This document shows positions 54,870 through 64,000 of a DNA stretch of 64,000 nt, piece by piece. Made by a program: the position numbers and the translations under genes. The DNA is taken from assembly GCF_047948215.1 (NCBI RefSeq), contig NC_134463.1:57852201-57916200 (forward strand). Reading direction: 5' to 3'. Every line of letters begins with the position of its first letter. The first letter of the stretch is position 1. The notes under the pieces were generated by a model. It was not told the DNA's origin. It did no database searches and worked only from the letters and a program-made list of their open reading frames with translations. This DNA is from Lycorma delicatula. Taxonomy: Eukaryota > Arthropoda > Insecta > Hemiptera > Fulgoridae.

Positions 54870-57800
54870 CTCTTAACTTCAAAAAAGTTTGTTTTAAAAA
54901 TATAATTATTTAATATTATACTAAAGGGTACCATTTTTTTAAAAGTGATTAAATATTAACTATAAAAATTATGTACTAAATGCGTGTATTCAAATGATTA
55001 TATTATTTTTTAATGAATAAATGAATGTGTTCAGTCAATTTTTAATTGAACTAAAAATTAATATTATAATAGATTAAACTGAATGAATGGTTCACACGTG
55101 AATAAATTTTTTCACGTGTATTTCAATTGAAAGTGTTTATTGAATTGATCCGCTCGCGCTCTTTTTAATAATTCTTTAGTGAACTAATAATAGAAAACGT
55201 CTTCATTGTTTACTATAAGAATAGGGAAATTATTATTAAAAGAAATGGTACAAACGGATTTCTATTCAACTATTTTAACTGCAGATTATTGAGGTATGTA
55301 TAAAAATAAATCTCGTTTAATTTTTATTTGTTTTCAAAGAATATAGTAATATTATTTAAGATAAATTATTATTTTGGTAAGAGATATTCTTACTAAATTA
55401 ATGTTGGCTTTGTAATTAAATATAATAATGCATTTTTTCAGGGATATTTTGTATTATTTAAAATTTTTATTATAGATTGATAAAATCTTTTGATTTTCAA
55501 ATTCTGTTAATAAAAATATTTATCCAGGAATAGATTTAGTTTATTGTATTGAATTAAATCATTTTCTTCAATGTTTTAAGAATAAGACTGAAATTTAGTT
55601 TTTCTAATTAAACAGACCACCTTATATATTACAGGATCTTACAGGACCATATTAATCTTTATTGAATTAGTTTTCCTAATTTTTATTTAATTTTAGTTTT
55701 GATTATAAAAAAATTCAAATTTTCTTTCAGGTTATCAATTAAGAAATACTTATTTGATAATTAGATTAATTTTAAAAATCTAAATTAAAATATTTTATTT
55801 TGTCTCCAAAAGAAAAAAAATATTTTTTAAGTATATTCATAATTATAAAATTATCTTGAGGTTACTAAAATATAAGTTTTATTTTTTTTGAGAGCATACT
55901 CGTCACGATTTAAAGCTTGATATAGATTCCACTCCTGATATCCTTAATTACATGTAATTTGGTGAAAATAAAATTGTATACTGTTATTATTCTATTATGA
56001 TAATTTATAATTTACTTTTACTTTCAGTTTCATTCTGAATAAATTTATGGTCTAACATAATAAAAAAAGTTATGTATATATAAAATGAATAACATAAAAC
56101 TTTATTTAATTTATGTTTGTTTTTCTTCAACTTTGGTTACTTCTGGTATTTATTTAATTATTCTGTTTTATTATTTTTGTGATACTTATTATTTAATGAC
56201 TGTATCTGTTTGTTTTTTTAAAATTATATTTTAAAAGATAATCTAAAATTAAACACTTAAATATGTTAAAAGTAATAAAAATATAGTTCTGAAAGCGCTT
56301 TGTATTTAAGTTAAGATTGATAAAAGATTTTATTTTTATTTTTCTATTAAAAGTTTAAATTAATACCTTAAGTAGTTGTGTAAACACCGATTTACTTTTC
56401 AAATTTAGCGTAATGTGATTTGAAAAATTAAAAAAAAAGTGTTTCAAAGATATATCTATTATTATTTTTCTGAAAAATTATTTTTCTTTTTTTAATAAAA
56501 AGCAATAAAAATTACCAATAAATACTTTTTTCTGATTATATAAATTAAAAAAAGTACAATAAATTTTTTTTAAATTTAATTTTGAGCGAATTGATGTTAA
56601 ATTAATTAAAGTAAAAATATTTATACTTACAAAATTATGTAAATAATATTATAAGAAGTTCCTTTTTTATGTTATATGATAAATTTGATATCTGGAATCT
56701 CTATAGAGTATTATACCGGTGTTGTTTTTTAGATTATCACAAATATAAAGTTTAGTACTAAACTTTAATTTAATTTTTTTGTTTAATTGACATAAATAAT
56801 TAGTTACTGGTTACTTCTGATCTTTGAAAGAAGAATTAAAATGCATTAATTAGGAATTATATAACGCATTAGTTATTTCTTACTTACAATATTAAGTTTT
56901 TAAAATTTTCATTATTAATTCAAAATTATCATTGAAAATAAATATAATATTAAGAGAAAAAAAACATCATTTATGAGATTTTTGGACAATCAAAGATTCT
57001 GGTTTTCTTTATTTTTTCGCAATAATTTTTTTTCAAGAAAAAGTAACAAACTGATTAGATTTAATAAAAAAAGACACGACGATTTATTTTTATTATTAGA
57101 TCAGTTCAATTTCTTTACTAGCTATAATTTAAAATATATATATATTAAACGAAAAACGTCGTAAAGTTTAATAAAAAATATAGTTTCTTGATTAATTCAA
57201 ATTCTTTTATTTAGAAACTGTAAAAATATTAATAACTTCGTAAACCATTAAAAAAAAAAGAAGTAAGTAAAAATTTTGAAATGGTATTAATAATTCCTTT
57301 TTTAAAAATGGAAACAAATTTTTTCTAAGTTTATTTATAAATTGATTGTAATTAATTAAAATGTTGAACTTAGCCTGGTATTTCTTAGACTATTAATTAA
57401 GCGCAATAAAGAAGCTGTGGGTAAAAGCAGCTAAATTATAATAATTAACATTTTATTACAAATTGTTGATACGGGTACAAATCTGTATAAATTTATTCAT
57501 TTTTGTAAATTATTGACGATTATTCATTTATATTTCCTGTCATTTGTTTATTTAATTTATTTAAACATTTTTTTAAATTAGATTTTTCAATATTAACCAA
57601 GATCTTTGTTTTTTATGTTTATTTTTTTAATTTCTGAGGGGGGTTTTAAATAAATAATAAAAAAAAAGAATGAAAGATTTAAATTTTTTTTAGGGTTCAT
57701 TTTATTTATTGTGTTGTTAAACTAAATTCTAAAAATTTGCTAACCATTTATCAATTAATACTTAATTTATTTTTAAAATTAAATTTAAACCTTAGGTATT

Positions 57801-58715
57801 TTACGCATAAAGATTTAACTTTTAACATATAATTTTATTATTAATTTGTTTTTTTAAATCTAAAAATAAAACAATTTTATTTTATTACGTTAAATTGTTT
57901 CCAAATTATGAACAAAAGACATTCATAAAAATATAGATAATTTCTCTAGTTTTATAATAAATTAAAAGTTTTTATAATTTTTTATTTTGTTGAAAATTGT
58001 ATGGTTAGAAGAAAATGAAGTAGGCCTAAATTTTATACGTATGAGTTAATTATTTAATGTAATATATTTGTGAAAAGTGTTTTCTTTTATTCTGGATTCA
58101 TCAAAGATGGAAGTTAGGGAAAAATGATACATTTTTTAACTATAAAAATGGAGACGTTTCAAGTGAATTCGAAGCGTCCCTTTGTTTCATTCTACGGGTG
58201 TAGACCGTAAATATTTAATTTTACGTATTCACTCACATGTTACTACATGTGAGAAAAATAATTACTATTCTTTTTAATAGATTTTGATTTATCTTCTAAG
58301 ATATTTTTTTAATAAAAACTTGACCGTTATACAATATCAATTATTTTCAACCAATATTTTTAAAACAACTGGGAATGTTATATTTTAGTGTTTAAATTTA
58401 AGAAATATTTTACTGGGGGTTGAAATATGTGAAAAAATCAGTGTTTCAAATGGCCGTACATTTTAAAAGTTTATTAAAATTATATGAACCATTTTTAGGA
58501 AATTCTTTCTTTTAATTAAAATTTTAATGAAATCTAGTGAAATAGTAGAATTATTGAATAGTATTAATAATAATTTTATATTTTACAATATCACTGTAAA
58601 ATTCGGTAATAGTTTATTTAAATTAACTGCAAGTATTAAAATCATTTGGAAAAGTGAATTATTTATTTAAATCTATCAAAAATAAATAATTTTTCAAAGT
58701 ACCTTTAATTTTTTT
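54870..58715. other. Long quiet AT-rich stretch
   Basis: About 3.8 kb with no recognisable transposon, SINE, R3 copy or gene, and roughly 78-80% AT by eye. It is the longest such block in the window. Open frames here are short and of biased composition. Confidence 0.5.
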
Positions 58716-58718
58716 TTC

Positions 58719-58922
58719 TATTTTGAGTACTCTATCTTTCTTAGCTTCATTCATTGATGTTGACGCGTTTCGGAACAATCCATTGCAAAAACTTATTGTA
58801 CTCTAAGTACTCTAAGAAATACAAGTTTTAACATTGGAGTTATTCTGAAACGCATCAACATACTCGTATAATAAAAGAATGAAACTAAGAAAGGTAAACC
58901 AAATAGTACTCAACATAGAAAT
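58719..58922. mobile_element. Palindromic foldback element, ~200 bp
   Basis: Left arm tttctattttgagtactct, tttcttagcttcattc and ttgatgttgacgcgtttcgg answers right arm tctgaaacgcatcaacat, gaatgaaactaagaaa and agtactcaacatagaaa. A smaller inner pair (tgtactctaagtactctaag) lies at the centre. No ORF. Confidence 0.85.
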
Positions 58923-58924
58923 CA

Positions 58925-60060
58925 GTGTTCAGTGAAATTTTTAATTTCAGAAACCGAGCAAAATAGAAAGAAAATATCAATAATTTACTAGCCATTAATT
59001 TGGCGCCAAATTTAATAAAACGTTTAAATGATTAATGAGAAAATATTAGCTTTCAGAGAAATTTTTTAAAGAAGATTTTTATTTTGATTATAAAGTTTAT
59101 TTTATTTTTTATTATTTTTTTTTCTTTAATTTGGATGGACAAAGGATCAGTCAGTCGTATGGAAAAAAACCCTCTTGCGAGAATTGGAATGGCGAAAAAC
59201 TTGCATCTTGATAAAAAAATAATGCTCAGTAAAGATATAAAAAGAATTAATTTGAACATGATTGAAATAATGTAACATCCCGCATCCAATTTCTCTCTTG
59301 GATGCGGGATGTTACATTATTTTTAACTACGTCTTAGTAAAAATAAGATAAAAGAACTCACAAAATATAAAATGTTTACCAGCGTAAGCTACGGTTCTGG
59401 AATATCGGATATATATTATTATAAGTTATGCGACTAATTTTCTTAAATTTCCGTGTGAAAATTTTTTGGTATCAGATTGATAACAGGCCACTGTGTAGTA
59501 ATATTATAATAATTAGAGAAGATAACAAAAAAAAAAAATTACAATTACTTCAAATTATGTAGGTTATACAATATTCTTAAAAAGTTTTCTTATACAGAAT
59601 TACACAAAGAATGTAACAAACTTTCAGGACATGTTCTTCTGGTGAAAATAAAGAAGAAAGTTCACGTAAATATTCGTTCGGAAATGTTTCATCAGCGAGT
59701 ATAGACTGGCGAAAGATTTTTCTCTGTGCCTTCTGTAAAATTAAGCCAGACTTTAATTCTTGGGATCCATATTAAGGGGTAAATTTTATGTTATATGAAA
59801 TTTCATTTGAGAAAAAAAATTAGATCCCAGAAGAACTGGTATTAGAGAAAAAAAAATTTCGATAAATCTGGAGTAAAACACAAAAGACTGCGGATGAAAA
59901 ACACACTATTTCAAGTTTAGCATAAAATTACTTTGTTAAATGGGTAATAAACAAATAAAGGTTTTAAAGAAAACTTTAATAGGTTTCCTGTACCGATTTG
60001 ACAGGTCCTTTAACAAATTCCAAACCTGTACAGAATTTAATTTTGAGTAAAATGGTACAA
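58925..60060. other. AT-rich non-coding stretch
   Basis: Contains the perfect hairpin at 59265-59322. No supportable gene. Confidence 0.45.
59265..59322. repeat. Perfect 25-bp hairpin
   Basis: Arms 59265-59289 and 59298-59322 pair without a mismatch (core atgtaacatcccgcatccaa). The loop is tttctctc. The stem is GC-richer than the flanks. It is too short and too perfect for a typical animal microRNA precursor. Confidence 0.9.
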
Positions 60061-60061
60061 A

Positions 60062-60875
60062 GAACAACACACAGTTAACAGATTACGGTCCCCGCTCTAA
60101 AAGAGTGCGAACAGGACTAAGAGTAAAGGCCACTTTGCTCGTAACAGGGACTTGCGACCATGAGTCGTTGCTACTCTTTTCACCGCGGGTGTTCGAACAA
60201 ATCGTGCGCCAAATCCTCTGAATCCTCGTGAAAAGAATTCTTATTAATTGTCTTAACAGTAAGGGCACAAAGGCGTTGTAACAGTTCTTAGATTTAAAGA
60301 TTGTGAAACTGGGTACACACTCGACCACCAGCTCAAAAATAGCACTGAAAAAGACTTATACAACGCAAACCTCTGTTTGTGAAAAGAGAACAGAGGTTTT
60401 AGTTGAAAAGAAGAAACCGTGTGTTAAAGTCCACAGAAACTAATTTACAAACGTATGTGTTTCAAAGTTTATTAAAAAAAAACATTTCAAAATGTGGCAA
60501 TTTAACTAGATATTAAACGAAATAAAATGTTCAATATTACAAAACAAAAAGAATTAATTTCTTATCTTAAAACACATAAAAAAATTCGTACAGATCGAAT
60601 CTAGAACCTTCTCCAATTTTATAGAATTCGTCAAAATAAATATAAATTGAGAATTTATCGAACGAACCGTTTATGAGAAAACAGTTTGGACATTTTTCAA
60701 TTTTTAATCGAGAAATAGCGGTTGAAGTTTCTAAAGCAGCAACTTTTCCCTGGATTCTGACTTTCTTGTAAGTGCCTTAAACATTTAATACAGTGCGTTC
60801 GAAAACTTGCTGTGCACTGGAATTACGGAAGTGTAATGACGAATTTTTTTAATTATAGCTTAGCATTTTTATTTC
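60062..60875. other. GC-richer non-coding block then AT-rich spacer
   Basis: 60066-60340 is of normal GC and has an 81-codon - strand open frame with no recognised family. The part 60590-60760 has phrasing like decayed transposon DNA. Unidentified. Confidence 0.35.
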
Positions 60876-61104
60876 ATTATTTAATAAAAACGGATATTAC
60901 AGTAACTGGGTTAGTTTAAAAAAGGTGTTGAAAATAACTTCCTCCACATCAATATAACACTGCTCAGTTAGTTTTCAAAAACTTTAACCAGCTGATGTAC
61001 AGGAATATCTAATACGCATGCCGTTATTGCGGTTTTTAGTTCGTTAGTCGTACTTGTTTGCAGCGATAGACTGCTTGTTTCGTTATCCCCCGTAATCTTA
61101 ATCC

Positions 61105-61287
61105 CCCCGTAATAATCTTTTTTTGTATAGTCTTGTGCAGTCTCAGTTCGACCATTCCTGAGATGTGTGGTTAATTGAAACTCTACTACCAAAGAACACC
61201 GGTATCCACGATCTAGTATTCAAAATCGTATAAAAGTAACTGCCTTTACTAGGGCTTGAACGCTGGAACTCTCGACTTACAAATCAG
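61105..61287 (-). mobile_element. SINE1 fragment inside transposase
   Basis: tcagttcgaccattcctgag, ggttaattgaaactctacta, agggcttgaacgctggaact and caaatcagc identify SINE1. The tRNA-like 5' end is cut off at the junction with transposase sequence near 61287, and the 3' tail is replaced by an unrelated taatccccccgtaata stretch. Confidence 0.75.
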
Positions 61288-61749
61288 CCGACGTACAGGC
61301 TACAAACCTTTCGAAATGATTCGTTCGCCAAAGATATTTCGTAAAAAGGTTATTGACCTGTTAGCTATGATCTCTGTGGCGCCAATTTGTTAGAACCAAC
61401 CGTGATGGGTTTCCATTTTTGTTAACTGACCAGTGAAGTTTTTTAAAACAGCACAATAACGATCACCATTAACTGTATTTTCAAAAGAGATTGGACCCAC
61501 AATTTGCGTTCTACTCAGATCGACCTAGACTCCAATTTTCGCTTCGTGTGAAGATTGTTCGTGTAATTCGTGGGGGTTAGTTGTTTATTTTGTGAATTAA
61601 TATACCTTTTCAAATGAAACCACGCTTCATCTGTAAAAAACGTAATGTCGAGGATACCTACGGAATTTTAATCAGTAAAACGTTTAAACTGTTGACAATA
61701 ATTTAGTCTTTTAACATGATCTTTAGGTTTCACTTCTTGAACACAAAAA

Positions 61750-62053
61750 GTTTTAGTTCTTTTCTTACAACCTTACGTGCGGCAACAAGTACAATACCTT
61801 GCTTCTCTGCTAACTTACGTATTGAATTTGATGGATTTTCTTTTTACTGAAGTTTTAGTTCTTTTCTTACAACCTTACGTGCGGCAACAAGTACAATACC
61901 TTGCTTCTCTGCTAACTTACGTATTGAATTTGATGGATTTTCTTTTTACTGAAGTTTTAGTTCTTTTCTTACAACCTTACGTGCGGCAACAAGTACAATA
62001 CCTTACTTTTCTGATAACTTACGTATTGAATTTGATGGATTTTCTTTTTACTG
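61750..62053. repeat. 102-bp tandem triplication within transposase HTH
   Basis: Units start at 61750, 61852 and 61954, each gttttagttcttttcttaca ... Units 1 and 2 are identical. Unit 3 differs by about three bases. A period of 102 keeps the transposase reading frame, though each unit boundary adds a stop. The unit boundary includes ctttttactg, which derives from the tail of the adjacent SINE1. Confidence 0.93.
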
Positions 62054-62338
62054 TTTATCCTCCGGGAATTATCGTTCACATACTACTTCAGAGGATGAAT
62101 GATTATGATATGTATGAGTGTAAATGAAGTATTTTATTGTATAGTCTCAGTTCGACCATTCCTGAGATGTGTGGTTAATTGAAACCCTACCACCAAAGAA
62201 TACCGGTATCCATGATCTAGTATTCAAATCCGTATAAAAGTTACTGCCTTTACTAGGACTTGAACTCTGAAACTCTTGACTTCCAAATCAGCTGATTTGT
62301 GAAGATGCGTTCACCACTAGACCGACCCGGTGGGTTAC
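62045..62338 (-). mobile_element. SINE1, full length, with target-site duplications
   Basis: Complete SINE1 on the - strand: head cggtctagtggtgaacgcat (complement at 62310-62330), body, and tail ggaggataaacagtaaaaag at 62045-62065. The target duplication tttgatgga(c)ttttc flanks it (62031-62044 and 62339-62353, one indel). It lies in the transposase codons just before the second HTH. Confidence 0.9.
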
Positions 62339-62699
62339 TTTGATGGACTTTTCGGTCATAACATCCGAAATATCAAGCAGCTTCTATTCGTTTAGTTTAA
62401 GTGGTCTTCTATTTCAATCAGCGTCTTCAACAGAGCTTGTTGTCCGAAAATGTTTGGTTAGAGTTCGAAATGGATTACGGTAAGGAACGGGAGGATTATT
62501 CGAAAACTTTTCCGAAAACTTGTGCTATACTAAATCAGAATACTTGTCACCTCCACAAAAGACGTGTTCGACGGGAAAGATGCTTTTCTCGAGTGAAAGA
62601 ACCAATATATTTATTGGAACTGTTGATTTCGATAAACGAAACACATACAAACAACTCAACAAGTGACGTTTTGATTTATTACTGAGCAATGCTCAATAA

Positions 62700-63335
62700 A
62701 CCCACAGGGCAACCAACCTAACCCCGAAAGAACAGAATGCACCACATAATTCTAAAGCATATTACACAGTAATTTTCCAAACCCTGAATAATCACAAACC
62801 AGATTTTCTTGAAAATTTTCACTTTAAAAAATATTTACTTTTGGCTAATTAAAAAGGCCTTTTTTTGTTTATAAAAATTCTATTCTCCTTCACAAAAACT
62901 TCTTGTGATCAATATTTTAAAAATTGTAGCCAGTTATTTGAAAGGGCATTAAACTATCTTTATAGATATTACTTGAAGAAGAAATTAATATGCAGTAAAT
63001 TATAACATTCTATTAAATTCAATAAAATTCTATAAAAGAAAATAATTTTGAACAATTTGAATTTATTTTTGAGCAAATATTATTTTTGTCGAACTTACAA
63101 AAGTAGTAACTTTTGAATTGGCATACCAGGTTATGTTTTATAATTACACTATTTTAACAAACTAATTCACAAATCTAACAATCTAATAAATAACTAATGG
63201 ACGATAAATTAGCTTAAAAAAAATTAAATTAAATTACGCAAAATAAGTGGACACAATGATTATGAATCATTGTATCATTGAATCATTATATCATTAATAA
63301 TAAATTAATATTTTAATTATAATTTACATTACAAA
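62700..63335. other. AT-rich non-coding stretch
   Basis: Small inverted pairs such as caatgattatgaatcattg (63254). No gene. Confidence 0.45.
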
Positions 63336-63337
63336 GA

Positions 63338-63560
63338 GTGTCTCATAAGTATATCAGATAGTCACCTATATATTTAAAATATCAAGGATTAATTACTTAC
63401 AAACCATACATTTTTGCGATTTGTTTTTTCTCTAATGTAAATTTTGGAAATGCTATTTATAGATTACATCAAAATGTTGAAAGTGTCCTATCATAAACTT
63501 CGGTGCATGCTTGACGAGTTTTTTTGCATGCTCGAATGAACACGGTCTCTAAGACGTCCT
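63338..63560 (-). mobile_element. Possible mariner-like 3' end
   Basis: On the - strand a short C-terminal-like reading (KKTRQACTEVYDRTL) is followed by a non-coding tail. It ends in a sharp gactatctgatatacttatg-agacactc edge at 63338. This order and edge resemble the end of mariner-like elements. The evidence is slight and no opposite end was found. Confidence 0.35.
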
Positions 63561-63564
63561 GCCT

Positions 63565-64000
63565 CCCAGAAACGGGGAAGTATTAAACCGATTTATAGTG
63601 TATTTGTTTTCATTAGCTGGATAAATACGACTATAGACTTACAGAAATTTTACCTACAGTTACGCTTTTTGAATAATTAAAAAAAATAAAAACTCGTTGA
63701 AACTATGTAAAAGATATCCCTGCTTACTAGATATTTAATATTGGTTGGCTAACAATTGATTGATTATGCTTTATATTATCGTTACCAACAACATTAAACT
63801 ATTTAATTGGTATAATCTAATTAGTTTTACAAATTTTATTGGTATACAAAATTTCCCTGGTAATAGAAATTGTTTGAATATTATCCAGATATTTTATTTA
63901 AAGTATATAGATACCAGGTTGTATGAGTTTTTCATCAGTTTGTACATAAATGTGTAATATTATTTTATTTTTAAATCAAATAGCTAAATTTAGACCAAAA
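63565..64000. other. AT-rich non-coding stretch
   Basis: Nothing recognised up to the window end. Confidence 0.45.

Larger units (their letters stand above)
60880..62690 (-). pseudogene. Mariner-like transposase, interrupted by two SINE1 copies
   Basis: Read down the - strand. The N-terminal part (62690-62354) shows NPFRTLTKHFRTTSS and KLLDISDVMTE. After SINE1 come three tandem copies of the second HTH, NPSNSIRKLAEKQGIVLVAA, ending RKELKLFVQEVKPKDHVKRL. The catalytic DEAWF box (61640-61600: ITFFTDEAWFHLKRYINSQN) is intact for D and E. Then follow NTVNGDRYCAVLKNFTGQL, IGATEIIANRSITFLRNIFG and ERIISKGL. A second SINE1 replaces the next block, and the end NELKTAITACVLDIPVHQLV, KVFEN is at 61090-60960. 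Stops and shifts make it inactive. It belongs to a different subfamily from the 50.8-kb copy (DEAWF versus DEAHF). Confidence 0.85.

Noticed and set aside
54870..58715. Nuclear insertion of mitochondrial DNA
   Set aside because: High AT content suggested it, but no mitochondrial protein, rRNA or tRNA pattern could be read in any frame.
59265..59322. MicroRNA precursor
   Set aside because: Stem is only 25 bp, mismatch-free and with an 8-base loop; animal precursors have longer, imperfect stems.
61777..62127. 116-codon + strand open frame with a perfect internal protein repeat
   Set aside because: It is the antisense of the triplicated transposase HTH; the repeat reflects DNA duplication, not a repeat protein.
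1..64000. A coherent multi-gene biological system (defence, biosynthetic or similar)
   Set aside because: No set of host genes is present. The only proteins recognised are decayed transposon enzymes, so any system would be the interplay of mobile elements.

Overview
This window looks like an AT-rich animal genome, most likely an insect. That inference rests on the transposable elements: R1/Jockey-type non-LTR retrotransposons, a BEL/Pao LTR retrotransposon, several mariner-like copies, a pogo/Tigger-like copy and tRNA-derived SINEs. A hemipteran is possible but cannot be proved from the sequence alone. I see no bacterial features, no operon, no CRISPR array and no confident host protein-coding gene. 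Almost every island of higher GC or protein similarity is a decayed mobile element. The rest reads as intergenic or intronic DNA. Three short candidate host exons on the + strand (1167-1248, 2557-2634, 12367-12431) have splice-like borders and one open frame each, but all are weak.

Layout. From 1 to 4 kb: AT-rich DNA with perfect hairpins and two candidate exons. From 4 to 6 kb: a broken R1-clade retrotransposon (- strand) abutting a broken mariner-like transposase (+). From 6.7 to 12 kb: a SINE with perfect 15-bp target-site duplications, a ~155-bp tandem repeat, nested inverted repeats, a ~750-bp foldback element, and a ~490-bp foldback element with a perfect 8-bp target duplication. From 12 to 17.5 kb: fragments of two LINEs, SINEs and copies of an unnamed ~640-bp repeat called R3 here. 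From 19 to 25 kb: a SINE, a lone foldback arm, a LINE C-terminus, the 3' end of a BEL/Pao element and another R3. From 28 to 34 kb: a SINE/body/SINE composite repeat and a ~525-bp MITE. From 35.8 to 45.2 kb: two further R1-like copies, two large palindromes, and a pogo/Tigger-like transposase split by a 256-bp insertion. From 46 to 52.8 kb: two copies of one RTE-like LINE, two copies of one mariner-like transposase and a palindromic R3 pair. From 54.9 to 58.7 kb: a quiet AT-rich stretch. From 60.9 to 62.7 kb: a mariner-like transposase carrying two SINE1 copies and an internal 102-bp triplication. From 63.3 to 63.6 kb: another possible mariner 3' end.

Two SINE families recur. SINE1 has a tRNA-like head with 'ggtctagtggtgaacgc' and is about 285 bp. 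SINE2 has the head 'tggcgngagtggtag' and is about 140 bp. Both end in a similar '..ctctgaagtaatacc..ggaggctaaa' tail. SINE and LINE insertions into older transposons allow relative dating. No working element was found: every transposase and reverse transcriptase copy is truncated or carries stops and frameshifts, except the 5'-truncated LINE at 49.3-50.3 kb, whose remaining frame is open.
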